NCBI RefSeq assembly: GCF_002999335.1
Contig: NW_020312146.1
Span: 1 to 64,000 of the forward strand
Direction of reading: 5' to 3'
Origin: Cyclospora cayetanensis
Taxonomy: Eukaryota; Apicomplexa; Conoidasida; Eucoccidiorida; Eimeriidae
DNA length: 64,000 nt
Part shown: in pieces, positions 45,321 through 57,824 of the stretch
Position numbering within the stretch: position 1 is the first letter of the stretch
How the letters are laid out: each line of letters begins with the position of its first letter
Notes under the pieces: model-generated
Told to the model about the DNA's origin: nothing
What the model saw: only the letters and a program-made list of their open reading frames with translations
The model's database searches: none
Position numbers and translations under genes: made by a program

Positions 45321-46322
45321 TGGCCGCCTGCACTATCCCAACCGTGTGCTAAGGGGCGCAGTTGAGTGCCAGTGAACGGTGGGCACAGCACCCTTGCGAT
45401 ACTGCCCGTAGCTCAGCGAAGACTCAGCAGCCTCAGTTGAATCGCACATATATTTGTCCACTGCAATGGCAGGGTGGCAAGCCGGAAGCGCGCGGCATTA
45501 CGCGATAGCCTTGCTCCACCCAGACGCTAACACCCGTAACAATGTATTTGACGACGCTGTATTCCCTTCTTGCGGTAGCTGGAGTAGCAGGTACCCGTGA
45601 GAAGGCTCAAGGGGGATTGTGTCGCCACAGCGCGAGGGACCGCCTTTGCGGCTGGGCAGTCGCCGCGTATCTAGACCACAGAAATGTGCAGCAGCATGCG
45701 CAGTGCAGTATATAGGATGCCGCCGTAAGCGGATGCCACGGCAGGATACAACGCATGATGCTGCTTCCATTACGACGGGATCACTGTAGCCTGCTTAGTT
45801 GGTACCTGAGCAACGCAACCGAAAACTGTTGCTGCTCGTGGCCTGCCCGGCCGGATAGTACAGCATGCTTCTAAGGAGCAGACGCCGCCTAAGAAAAGGG
45901 CAGGCAAGAGTAACAACCTGCATTATCCGACGTGGGTGCTGCACCCATCGGTAAACGTCTCTTAAGTTCTACGGCTGAAAAATCTACCAAAGCCGAGGCA
46001 GATGGGAATGAGTCCTGCCACTGTGGCCGTCTGCGGCCGACTGTTGGCACAAGCCACCTTTCCAAAATTGCATAGATGCATTCGCATACCAGTAAAGCAC
46101 GAAGCAGACACTCTCTATTTGTCGAGACGCCCCTAAATTGACTGCGGGTGCACCGTTCCCATTGATCGGTCCGGCGCACTCGCCGTCCGACGCAACTCTG
46201 AATCCGCCTTTTGGGAAAGGAAGGCCCCAAGGCACCGTAGAGAGCTTTCATCCAGAGACGTTTAAGCTCTAGTTTCTGGCTGTGGCCAAAAACAAAACTG
46301 TGGCATTTAGAGAGGGCCCCTA
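45321..46322. other. Convergent spacer between succinyl-CoA ligase and HGH1-like gene
   Basis: Both neighbours end here. Minus-strand frames such as 46251-45889 show no motif. No repeat or RNA gene is evident. Confidence 0.5.
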
Positions 46323-49300
46323 TTAGGAGCTTTGAACAGCGTCCGCGCCGGATGCTTCATCGGCATCTCCAGCACACAGCGCCCTCTTATAGCTGGTTTG
46401 TTGCAACTGCCTGTCTTGTTGCTGCAGCTCCTCTTCTGAGAATACCAGAACGTGCACCATCTGCTCCACTTTGTCCCTGAGAGTGAGGCATAAAGCATAT
46501 TGCCTTCCAGATGATGCACATCTGAGATTCGTCTGTAATTTTTCATGCAGCTGGAGATCGCCAAACGCTTGACACCCCGAAGGAGCGCAAGCTCGCATTG
46601 CTGGACATCCCGACACAACCACCAGCGAACCATCAGAGCAGCCCCCATGACGCCTCAGGTACCTTATGGCTTGTTCTGTCTCGATGCAAAAGACGGCCCG
46701 GAGCACCTCGTACACTCCAAACCACCGCAGCGTCTCTCTAAAGCAGAAATGACACACACACACACATACATACACGCACATGCATACATACACAGCACAA
46801 ACATACCCCAGCAGAAATAACACATACACACACATACATAAATATACACAGTCGCACACATGCACACACACAGTCACAGTCACAGCACAAACAGGATGGA
46901 TCCAAAGCTGTTGTCCAAACCTCTGCGAGTGTAACCAACGACATCAGAACCCCTGTAGACTCCAACTGGTTCCTTAAGATGGAGGTGCCGTTGCAGAGCT
47001 GAAGGCTGTCGCTTTTGATTGCAGAGGCCGTGCGAACGCGGTTCGCGCTGTGCGCTGCTGCATGTGTCTCTAAAGATCGCGAACTCGGTGGGTGCCCACA
47101 AGCTGCCGCCTCCTAGTTCTCTACTGACCCCTCGGCTGCCGCTAGCTGGTCAAACGCGGTAGCGGCTTCAACGCGTCGAAGCTTACCGAGCGTGCGGGGA
47201 AGTGGCAAGAGCCGCGAGGCACTCTACTGCGAGGGTGCGGGCCCTCGGATCCGCAGCTGGCCCGTAGCTCGACGCCTGCACAGCCAAAAGGGAAAATGCA
47301 TGTTGAAGGGTGGTGTTGCATGCATTCTATGGACAGCATATTGCCCTCGGCAGCAGTAAAGGGAGGCAGCCAGCACGTCAACTGGAAGCGCGACGGCCGA
47401 AAACACGAAGGGATCCTTACGTCGACTGCAGGATGAAGAAAGCGAAGCCTCTGCCGTTCTGTTATGCAGCTTTCCTGCAGGGCCTGCTGCTGCTGCTCCT
47501 GTGCCTGCTGTTGCCTCTGCTTTTCTTCCTCAGCGTCTTGAGCAGCGAGTTCGTCCTGCGCCGTTTTTCTTTGGGGGCTTCCTGGCTTGGGGTAGAGGAA
47601 AGTGCACAGAGCCAGCAGGAGGCGGCAGTCTTCTTCTGGGCGAGGTGGCTGGTCACTTTGCTGGAGCTGCTGCTCTTGCTGCCGCCTGCAGTGCTCTTCG
47701 ACTTGCTGCTGCAGCTGCGCAGGGTCAGCAGGGAGCAGAAGGGCGTGGAGGTGTTCTCGGCAAGCGAGGCGCAACGCGAGGAGCAAGAAAGTCTCCTGGC
47801 AGAGGGGCGGCAAGTACCTCAGGAGGTCCCTGTGTGCACAGTCACAAACAGCGCAGACAAAGAAAACGGCGAAGCTGCTTCTAAGCTGCATAAAGGGGGG
47901 CTGAAGTCACAGATTCTAGCAGGCTTTGGAGAACCTGCGCCGCGGAGCGGTGCAGGCCGGGATGTCAGGACAGTCCAGAGAAAAGAAGGAGATGTGAGCC
48001 ATTGAGGAAGAACGGCAGCGTGGCAGGGGTTCACACGCAGCCTTGAGGCTCCTGCCGCAGAGGGAGGTGCCACTGCAATGGACGCACATCAGCCGATTGA
48101 CTGTCTGCATGCGCCGCGTCAGCAGAAACTCCACAGCCTGGTCGTTTGCCGTGACGTTCCGCAAAATGTGCAGCAGAAAAATCCCCTGTTCCTTCCAAAA
48201 AGTGGCTCTGCAGCAGGGAAAACGAATGGCTCAGGTCTAGAAGAGGAGTTCGCCACGTCCAGAGGGGGCTGGAGAACCCTTTTGCCTGCTGGGAGGAGAC
48301 ACTACACTGGAGGGAGGGGCTGCCAGCGAGCGGTCCATATACACACGAGGGGAAGGAGGCCTGAGAGGCTTGCTGTTCTCAGCGGAAGAAAGCCACGGCT
48401 AAAGAATGACGAACTTGGGATCACGAGGAGCATCGTGCAGCAGAAGCAGACACGGCAGCAAATGGTAGTCTGAAGCAACGCACACCCCTCAGCCATAAAG
48501 TCGAAATCGTCCCTGCAGCAAAAGGTTAGGGTTGGTGCATCGCGCCACAGCTGCATGCAAGCGAGAACGCACTTGAAGGCTTAGGAGGCTGGACTGCCTA
48601 GAGATGCTGTACGCAGCAGCAGCAGTAACATGCAGCCTGCTCAAGTAGCGTGCCGTCCTGAGAGGCTTACCTGGAAGTGGCAGGTGCGGAGAGAAGATGG
48701 CATCGAGCGCAAGCTTGTGTCGAGTGACGTTTGAAAGGAGCATCAAGCTGACGCCGAGGTGCAGGGGCACATCATCTTCGCCCTCACTGATGCTGTTTGA
48801 ATTCGCGATCGGCTGTGTGCGTAGCTGCCGTTGTTGCTGCTGCTGCTGCCTCTTCAGGTTGTCGATAAGGACGTTTGTCATGTCCTTGTACTCCTGCAAC
48901 ATGAGGGCGGCTGCACGAAAAAGGCGCATACAGAGGCAGCCTGGGGGGATGCCTCCTTCCAGTTTTCTCCGAAATCTGCACAGGGGAGGGCACTATATCG
49001 CCCCCTGGCAGGTCTGTTTACTCGCCGCGTTTCCACAACCAGCAGTCGCAAACACATAAAGTTGACTCTCTCTCTCTCCACTGGACAGTATAGACGCACC
49101 CAGTTCTTCATTTGCAGTGAGGTTGATGAAGATCTCCGTGCTCATGGCAGAGAGAGAGCCCTCTCTACCGCCAATCAGGCGAAGAAGGCGCCGCAGAAGG
49201 CGTACTACGCGTTGAGACTGCTCCTGCTGGCGGCCTTGCTCCTCATCAGAGAACGCTCGAATGAGAAATTGGATGAAGTCCACATCACCACTGCAGTGCA

Positions 49301-49397
49301 GGAGCAGGGAGAGTACCTGCAGGAGGATCTTCGGTTGCTGCGGCTGTTCGAGCAGCTCCAAGAGCTCCATATAGGAACTCTCGGGGTTATCTGCCAT
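46323..49397 (-). CDS. HGH1: HGH1-like armadillo-repeat protein
   Basis: HGH1 (BRP16/FAM203) is an armadillo-like protein that in yeast acts with the TRiC chaperonin in folding eEF2. Sure exons on the minus strand are 49397-49100, 48910-48671, 46737-46663 and 46476-46323, with matching phases within each pair. Exon 1 starts MADNPESSYMELLELLEQP and has STEIFINLTANEEL; exon 2 has LHLGVSLMLLSNVTRHKLAL, like the second repeat block. The last two exons read ETLRWFGVYEVLRAVFCIET then DKVEQMVHVLVFSEEELQQQ, the pattern of the C-terminal HGH1 domain (GVYxVLRExHxxE...LVxxLIxDE). Middle exons are unresolved; candidates are one with GIFLLHILRNVTANDQAVEF near 48.15 kb and one starting at 47829 (DLLRYLPPLCQETFLLLALR) followed by Gln/Glu-rich sequence. 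Family call rests mainly on the C-terminal part. Confidence 0.68.
46752..46885. repeat. CA-rich repeat in an HGH1-like intron
   Basis: Irregular ACACAC and ATACAC repeats just upstream of the exon at 46737 on the minus strand, where they read as a TG-rich tract before the acceptor. Confidence 0.85.
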
Positions 49398-50264
49398 CTT
49401 TACAGGAGCACCTCGAGAGTGTTTCTGCAGCCTAAACTGCTAGCCGCAAACAGCCAGTGCAACGCCCCAGACTCCAGAGGCAGTCCGTCCGCAGTGCAGG
49501 CACAAGGTACCTTCCGCGTGTGGCGGTTTCCCCCTGCAACGGCTGCAGCAGCAGGAGGCTATTAAACGGATTTTAAAGCTCGAAACATAGAAAACAAGGG
49601 GCAAGAACTGCAGCAGCAGCAGCCGGAATGCGTGAGAGAGGGTCTGAGGATGGGGCTGCTCTTGGAAGGGGATTCCAGGCTCACACTGCCTTCGTGGCGT
49701 TCTCTGCTGCTCTGCGTGTACTGAGGCCTTCAGGCACTCTGAACCCTAAGGGCTTTATAAGCAAACAGATCACGTCAGACATTTGAGAACAAGTTTCCTT
49801 AGCATTAGAAGAAGGACAGCCTTCCATTTGGGGGGTCCTTGGTGGTCAGCAGCAGCTCCTGCTGCTGCGGCGGCTGCTGCGGCTGCTGCGGCTGCTGCGG
49901 CTACAGCAGCCACAGATCCCTCCTATGACAGCAGCAGCCGCGGGCCCAGACCCCTTAAATTTTGAAACCGCGCTACTTTATTGGTGATTTACCCGGAGAG
50001 TCGAGAACCTAGTCATTGCTGCAGCGGCAGGAGCAGCAGCAGCACACGGCTGTTGCGCGGCTCTGCAGTCGGCCGCCTCAGCCTCAATTGCACAAGAACG
50101 ACTTGCTGTAGCACATTGCAGCGGCATTGACTCGTTGCACTCATATATGTTCAGCAGTCTGTCGGAGTCTTGCAGTCAGCTGCCTCAGCGCTGCCTGCTG
50201 CTGCTGCTGCTGCTGCTACAGAAACCACGTGGCCACTGCTGCCGACTGCGGCCCCCGAGTGTCC
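49398..50264. promoter_or_regulatory. Divergent promoter region between HGH1-like gene and metacaspase
   Basis: About 870 bases separate two divergently oriented starts (49397 minus and 50265 plus), so both promoters should lie here. It contains a GCT/GCG-rich triplet run at about 49851-49905. No TATA-like element is called. Confidence 0.45.
49848..49908. repeat. GCT/GCG triplet run
   Basis: Imperfect repeat of CTGCTG/GCGGCTGCTG units, which would code polyalanine in one frame. It lies between two gene starts and outside the called exons, so it may be untranslated leader of the metacaspase gene. Confidence 0.8.
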
Positions 50265-51053
50265 ATGCAGCGGCACCTCATGGGAGAGCAGCGCTTCCTG
50301 CTTGCATCCAGCATGCCTGTCACTGAAGAGCAACGCTGGGAGATGCGCCAGAACCCTCACGCGTGGCAGGAGCAGCAACAGCAGCAGCAGCAAGAGACCG
50401 AGCCAAGATGCGCACTGGAGCCGCAGGAGGTGTATCCATCATGCGTTCCATCCAACTACCACTACTATACCACCGAAAAACACGCGCTTCAACAAGAGCA
50501 ACCACAGCTTCAAGTGTTGCCGCAGCGGCTACCCCAGCAGCAGCAGATGCAGCCAACCTGGTTAATGGAGCCTGCAGGGCCTGACCCTGCTGAAAATTTG
50601 CCGAAATGGACGACTGCCCCTCTGCAGTATTCTTTCGGTGCCCCTCTAATGTATGCACAGGAGCAGCAGCTTCAGCAGCTCCAGCAGCAGCAGCTTCAGC
50701 AGCTTCAGCAGCAGCACATGTTTCTGCAAGAAGAGCAGCCACCCCTGCAGTTGATGGCCACGCTGCAGCAGCAAGAACAGCGAATCCTTCAACGGGAGAA
50801 GCGTCTGCACTCTGCTGAGGTTTGTGCTGACTCTGCCGCGTATGCTGCAGCGGGAGCCGCATCAGCTTCCATGGCACCCGCCGCACAGACATCCCGCAGC
50901 GACTTGCTCCACAGAACACACGAGGCGTACCCCTTTCAGTCGCACCAACCACTGCGGCAGTGGGTGGAATGCCATACCCCGGATCGCAGAGCTCAGCTGC
51001 TGCCATTAGACACTTGCGTCACGGGCTGCGACCTGCCCACGGCCGCAGTCCGC

Positions 51054-51117
<64 letters not shown>

Positions 51118-54100
51118 AGCAGCAACAGTCGCACGTGATTTCCGGCCGGCGGCCTCTACCAGCGACAGTGGCTTGCACGCCGTCCAGCGTGTTTGCGGGG
51201 CGTTTGGGAGGGGTGACTCGGGCAGTCGTCGTGGGGTGTACATACACTCGGCACAAGAACTACGGCCTTCGGGGCCCCGCGAACGATGCCCATTTGCTAG
51301 CGCATGCATTGGTGCAGCTGCTAAGGGTGGAGCCCGACAATGTGCTGCTGATGAGCGACGCGCTGCCGGACAGCCCTTACAGGGGCAGCAGCAACAGCAG
51401 CAGCGGCAGAGTGCTCAGGGGTTCTCAGCACACCTCAGACACCAAGCAGGCGAAAAGCCATGGCAGTGAGGCGAGTGGCAGCGCAGCGCCGCACCCTAAG
51501 GGCCTCGTACTGCACCCCACAGTTGATGTCTCAAAGCTGGAGGACCCCCAGCCCAATCCTTCTCCTCCAACGCAGCCAACCAAACAAAATATCTTGATGT
51601 GAGCTGCTTGCCGCTGCACGCTTCTTCTGTTGGCGCTGTGGCCGGTTCGACTTCGAGCTGCAGCGACGAGAGGCTGACAGGCGCTGCTTCCGCCTGCCTG
51701 CCTGTGTTGATCCAGGTCGTCGTTATTCTGCCTTGCCTTGCTCGCGCGTTGCTCGCGGGCTGCAGAACGAAAATCCTCGTGTGGCGAATTTGCTGTGCGG
51801 GGCTGCATGCAGAGCCTTGAATTGGCTTGTGCGAGACGCCATGCCGGGAGACAGGTGAGCTCCTTGAACGGCAGGAGCACAGGAGACGATCGCAAGCCTG
51901 AGGAATGCTTCAAAGCTCTGAGAACGAGGGCTGCCACATGCGGGGGCCGCCTTTTGCAATGAGCGCTTGGAGGGAGGCTTTTCTCGTTTCGAACGATCCT
52001 CAAACGCATGCATGCAAGCATGGGAACGCGTCGATTGCGTGTATGCGTTGGGCACTCGCGAGAGGGGCAATGGCGTGGTCTGGCTGCGGGTTGCAGCGCT
52101 CCCTCTGTGTGTACGTCTGCGTGTCTCTGAGTGTGCAGGCTGTTCTTTTATTTTAGCGGCCACAGCACCCAAGTCGATAACCTCTCTGCTTACGAAGGCG
52201 AAGGTGGGTATATGTGTATATTATATACACATATATGCTTACAGATAGGGCCCCTCCCCGTTTGGGGAGGCGTCGAGAGCAGAATCCCACAGGCTTCTGC
52301 CTTGGGGGCACCCCCCACTGCCACGCGCGCCTTAATTATACAGCGGGATCGCCTTTTTCTGGACAGGGTGAGACTGACTGTCTCTTCAGGGTATGACGAG
52401 GCCCTACTGCCAGTGGACTTTGATTCCTTGGGCAGCGAAGACGACGCCAACCTGTTGCTTACCACCCATGTCAAGGAAGTAGGGGTCGTGTACCGCTGCT
52501 GCTGCCTGCCTGCCTGCCTGCCTGCCTGCCTTCTCTCCTCCACTTGCCTAGAAGGCATTTGTCAGAGTCTTCTTCATGAGTCAACGGGACCTCATATCGG
52601 GTGGCTGAGGCTTGGAGCACTAAAATCTACGGTATCCCTGCCTCGCTTCTCGGGAGTTCGTTGGCTATGGACTGCCCATGCCGATTGCATTCTGCTGTTG
52701 CATGCTTTTCGTATGCAACGTCCCCGGAGGCGCAAGTTACCGTATTTCCCCCCCGAAATGCTTTTCGCACACCTTGGCTGCGACTGCGCCTGACTGTTGC
52801 GGCTGCAGGTGCTGCTGAGTGTGGCACCGCAAGTGCATGTCTGCATGATCCTTGACACTTGCGGGGGGCAGACGATTCTGGATCCGGCAGGCACCGGCAG
52901 CGTTTGGACGTTCATAAAGGGTAGGCTCCTCGCGCTGGTTTGATGTAGAAAGTCTGAGCGAAAACAGGAGACTGGCAGGAGCATATTAGGCCGCTAAATG
53001 ACTCAGGCCCGTGCCTGGAATACCCGGAATATGCCAACCTAGTTATTCACCAGATTCTTAAAAGCTGTAGGGCCACGATCGTGTATGTCTACGCATGCTT
53101 TCTCTATGCGTCTGCCTTTCTGAAAGGCGATACCGCGCTATAAGCATGAATGAATGAATGGGAGGTGCTTCTGATCACGCATGTATCGCATCCTGCCTCC
53201 ATCCGCACTTCACCCTATCTTCTGCCTATGAACTATGAGAACTCACGCAAGTATCCTGCCTCCATATATAGGCACATCACCCAATCGTCTGCATATGTAT
53301 TATGGGAGTCTGTGCTGCCTTTTTCTGCCCCCTCCGGCTCTCAGAAGGCCGTCTTCTTTAGGGGTTAAGGGTGAAGTACAGTGAATGGACGTCTGCCGAG
53401 GGGGGTTCCTCGTGGCCCTTCGCTCTCGGCTGCCCCTTGATTTCTGAGCGTGTTTTGACATGCATTGAGAGAGTTGCATTTGTTGAGCATGCCTTTAACA
53501 CCGGATGCCTCCACATCTTTAAGCCACGCTGCGAAGGGGCTTCGAAGGCCGGCTCTCTGCCGTCTGGTGCCTCCTCCGCGCTTCTAGTGGTGGGTTGGGT
53601 GCTATGGCAGCAGCAGGGAGAAGCTCCTTGCACGTGGATGCTGTTGGAGCTTTCTTGTCTCTTATGGTGCATGCAGGAGTGAAGCAGAAGGGCATCTGGC
53701 CCTTTTTGACAGATGCCACGAACCGCATGCAGCGCGCGAGATACGACTCTAAGGTTTGGATGGACCCAAGTAAGCCAGATCCTTCCCCTGGCCGCCTCCG
53801 GGTGCCTGTTCACAGGTGCTCTTGCGACACTGTTCGCTTACTCATGAGATGAGCTCATGAGATGAGACAAGCATGTTTGACCAGCCCTTCTTCTGCGGCT
53901 CTCAGTGAGGGCCGGAGGTGTGTGATGGTGTCCAGCTTGCTCCTCGTGTTCTGCGGCTCCTCCACATCGTTTTTTGCCGTGTAGCTGGGGCGGCCTGAAG
54001 TGGGTGGTGTACTTTCGAAATGCAGACATGCAAGCACAGCGCGTAAGGCCGCGCTACCTGCCGTGCTTGGAGATATCCTCTTCCCACGCAGTCAGATGCC

Positions 54101-55513
54101 CCGTCCTCTGTTCCTCGAGGCCTCTCAGCGGGTTCAGCAAGGCTTACCTCCTCGCCGCAGCACGTGAGCCGCCTTCATCCTCACTCTGCGCTTTCCAGAG
54201 AGTTCGCTGCTGCCTGCTTTTCAAAATCGAGGCCTTCCTCCGCATCGGCTGCTGCCTGTATATCGCCAACGCCGTGTCACTGCGGGGGGAAGGGGTGTCG
54301 GAGCGGCGACTGCTGCTGATGCCCCTCGTGTTTCTGCTCACCAGCCCGTCTTGCCTAGCTCTTGCGCGGTGTCTCACGCTGGCGCCTGTCAGCTCGCACT
54401 CGACTTTGTATTTGTTTAGCGGAGCAAGAAATTTGTTACGGCATCTTCTCGTGCATGTTCCGTGAGAGAGAGCCTTCGTTGATTGATGCCACGCTCTGCT
54501 TTTGTCCCGTATGGGTTCGCGGCTGCCTTGCACGGTGGCAGCCCTACTTCTCTGCATGCTCGCATACCCCCCCATGCCAGTGTCTAGACGCACTGCGCTC
54601 TGTCTGTTCCTTTGGTATCCGCACAGCGTGGAGTCAGGTGGCGGTGGAAGCTGCTTTACCCTCCATCGAATTGCCTGTCCGCCTTTCTCATGAAGGGCCC
54701 TTGGCCTTCGCTCCGAGCATGACAGCCTCTGAGGGGGGCAAGCCGGTTGTTCACGGTACGTGAGCTGCGCCTTCAAAGCGGCACTTTTCTGCAGTCGCAT
54801 GGATGCGTTTATAGCGCCAAGGCGAGACCTGTGTTCTTGTGGGGGGACGACACAAACCCCATGCATGCACGCTTCCTCTACCTGTATGTACACCCCGCGC
54901 CTAGTCGCCGTATGCCCCTGGGCCTCGTAGCCGCACACTTCGTCTGACCCCACACCACGCTAGAGACCCTTGCGGCTTCGGTGCTAGGTGCTTGCTTTAC
55001 CAGAGGCACGCCAAATTTTGTAGCTGCATGCGTCGCGCTGGGAAATCTCAATCCATCGCTGCGCTCCCTTCTGTCATCCGAGGCCTGTCCCGCCATCTCC
55101 CCCCCCCTGCCAATCGACTTCTTTTCCCGCAGCTCCTCAGTGCGTATTCGCCTTGTGCCACATGATTGCTCTATGCTGGATGCCTGTGCCTCTTGGTTTG
55201 CCAGGCGTGTTCACCTGGTGCCTCGTGTCTGTCCTTCTCAACCTCTTCGGCCCCGCCAACGCCTCCGGAGGGCGCCGTGTGTCGTACGAAGCTCTCATCG
55301 ACCGTGTCAAGACACGCATCAGAGATCTAAAGTGGAAGTGAGGACAGAAGATGTAGCAAAGGCAATGGAGAGGGGAGGGGGGCGGGGGGGTTTGCAGCCT
55401 AGCACGCGTTTTCTAGCGTGCTACAAATCCATAAACTGGCACTGCGCTTGCATGCCTTCTCTCGTAGTCACACTGTCTATCAGCTCCAAATTACCTGTAG
55501 CACTCGCATCAGC

Positions 55514-55548
<35 letters not shown>

Positions 55549-56763
55549 TGGGTACGTCCTTTGCTGCTGCGGTTCTGGCGCAGTCGCTTGTTTGCACTTG
55601 ATCAGATGCCGGAGTTGACGGTGCACACTGGAGGAAACGCTTCATTCGACGACGCATTCTATTCGATTGGATGGCCCGCTGCCTTATCCCCTCCCTCCTC
55701 CCCCGCAGGCACCAACAGCACCGATGCCAAGCTGCGGCAGGGGGTGGCAGTTGCGGCAACTGCAACGGAGCGCCTCAGTGCCGCCTGCTGCACCGCACGG
55801 CCTGCTGCTGTCTCGAGTGTATATCCTTCGGCTCCTTTCAACACTAGATGCGTCGAGGGATACTCCTTTTTCGACCCGGAGAAGGCGTGGGCAGCCCTCA
55901 CAGGCAGCGCCGGTCCAGGTTGTCGGAGCTTTCGCCGTTCCTCGTCAAGCGCAAATTACATCAACAGCTCTCTCCCCCCGTTGTCGCAGCAGCCTATGAC
56001 GCAGCGTTTGCAGCAACAGATGCTGCACCAGACGCAGCCATACACTGCTGCAGACTGCTACCGCCTCGTGCAAGACAGGCAGGCTTCCGCCGACTCCGTC
56101 GCTTCCTATGACACTTTCGCTCCGAGGAAACCTCAGTCACCTGGAGCCACTACGGCGCCACACACTCATGAGGCTCAAGCCCCCGTCAAAAGCGAGAAGG
56201 CTGCTCTCCGTGAATCCCAGGACTGCGCGGCCAGCAGAAGCAGCGGAGACTCGCCCCTACCTCCGTTGGACCTGCGAGGAGGGCGAGACTCGGGGATGGG
56301 GTTCCTGTACACTCCGGGAAGCACTCTGCTATTGCCTCCTCAGAAAGAGATCCAGCCGTATGGCTATTCGTGCCGAGTGCAGGCAACCGCCGCAGGGGCC
56401 GTGCCCCAGCAGCAACCTCAGGCTGATCCGTTGGACACTAATGCGGCAGTAGCAGCAGCACGGGAGGCCTACGTTGTTGCGGCGTCGAAGCGCATCAGTG
56501 AAAAGGCCAATGCGGAAGCGGCGCTGGGTGCTGCCAGCAACGCCGCTTATCAGGCACACCTAAAAAAGCTACAGGATGTTGCACCTCAGGCGAGCGACCT
56601 TGGGCGATTGGTGAGGCAGCAGCAAGTAGCTGCGCAGCAGCAACAAGGAGGGACTCAAGGCACTTCGCTGCAGAGAGTAACTCCTGCAAACATCTCTAGA
56701 CCTGTCAGAGTACCCACATACCAAGCTTCCGCCGTGCCAATCTATGAGGCAACACCCGACTAA
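50265..56763 (+). CDS. Metacaspase with long Gln-rich N-terminus and C-terminal extension
   Basis: A caspase-fold cysteine protease that cleaves after Arg/Lys, usually Ca-dependent. Twelve exons join in phase: 50265-51598, 51813-51854, 52139-52203, 52390-52478, 52809-52920, 53677-53815, 53985-54042, 54638-54759, 54815-54883, 54988-55139, 55205-55337, 55584-56763; they sum to 1164 residues. The first 340 residues are Gln-rich with a 25-Gln run (264-288). The domain starts VTRAVVVGCTYTRHKNYGLRG (strand 1). The catalytic His467 is in FYFSGHSTQ, the basic-residue pocket block is GYDEALLPVDFD, and Cys528 is in ILDTCGG, where DxCHSG is usual. Exons 6-10 form an insert; exon 11 (VFTWCLVSVLLNLFG, SYEALIDRVKTRIRD) closes the fold and exon 12 opens with the PELTVHTGG strand. 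About 370 disordered-looking residues follow. Domain call is firm; exons 8-10 are less sure. Confidence 0.88.
51054..51128 (+). repeat. CAG/CAA run coding 25 glutamines
   Basis: Mostly pure CAG with a few CAA, in frame in metacaspase exon 1. Such homopolymer runs are a hallmark of Eimeria coding sequence. Likely length-variable. Confidence 0.97.
52500..52532. repeat. (TGCC)n run in metacaspase intron 4
   Basis: About six tandem CTGC/TGCC tetranucleotides inside the intron 52479-52808. Confidence 0.9.
55516..55546. repeat. (TA)n microsatellite in metacaspase intron 11
   Basis: About 14 TA dinucleotides inside the intron 55338-55583, just before the last exon. Confidence 0.93.
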
Positions 56764-57824
56764 CATAGAGGTGCGAGGCGGCCGCGGCTGAATCGAACTA
56801 AATCTATGAGCTCTGGCTTTGCTTAATTAATAAAGAGATACATAGAGGACCAACACAACCAACGGTTCCACAGGCGAAAGTCTCAGCGTAGGTGGTGATT
56901 GCAGTAGATAGGCCCCCATGAGAGCTGGCCCTGCCGAGCAACATTCAGCTATAAAAGAGGGCACAAGAGATTGGAAGCCGTAGAATCTGCTTAAACAGGG
57001 GGCCCTGGGTCTGCAAAGCCCTTTCTATCTGCTATACAGCTTTACTTTCCAGCGCACCCATCTAACGGCGATGGCTAGAATAGGCATGGAGGGGGGTAAA
57101 GCGGCTAGAGGTAGTACTAACGACTTCTTCTTGTAGTATTAACCTCTAGAAGCCCCTTCCATGCAGAGTGCTTCTGCACAGGCACTAGGTGGTGGCCCAG
57201 ACAATTCATGACCAGCGTCAACAAGTCTTCCAGATCAACCAGCCACCAGTTTGTCCCTTCCTGAGGGTGTTCAGCGTCAAAAGTGCGACAACATTGATTT
57301 TTGTAGAAGATTAAATACAATTTGGAAAAAGAATGATGCTAGAGATCTCGCTAATGCCGTTCGCCCTCGCTTGCCGAATGTATCGAGCTGCCCATCCCAC
57401 TGGTTCTGCACGCTACGGACGGCGCAGAGCGTCTTGCGCTCCTTTGCCTTACTCACTGATTTGCATGTCTCTTAGCCTTCTACTCATTGATTTTCTCTAT
57501 ATTCTGCTGCGTTGTTCTCCTGTATGTTATCCTTCCTCACTCTTTCGTAATCTCACGGCGGCGAGCCGCTCGACCCCTGGGCCGCAGCGCGTCACTCGTA
57601 CAGTATCGACGCTCTGCACATCAGACAAAGCCGTTCCCCGCATACTGCAGCTGGTTCTGGTATAACTCTAACTTCTAAAGGTCACCGGGAGGCTGCTCAA
57701 TCCTCGAATGAACGGAAATGGTAAGACCGTTAGCCAGGCAGCGCCTGAGGACACGAGGAACATCCAGCGATACCCAGGGCAGCTCTGGGAAGATCCGCAC
57801 CTCTAGAATAACAGACGCAAGCGC
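56764..57824. other. Intergenic spacer downstream of metacaspase
   Basis: No gene seen. AATAAA-like sequence (TTAATAAAGAG, about 56827) lies some 65 bases after the metacaspase stop and could serve as poly-A signal. Open frames between 57.25 and 57.7 kb have no motif. The promoter of the next gene should be in the right half. Confidence 0.45.

Noticed and set aside
50993..51309. Minus-strand polyalanine and polycysteine frames
   Set aside because: Shadows of the CAG run in the metacaspase exon.
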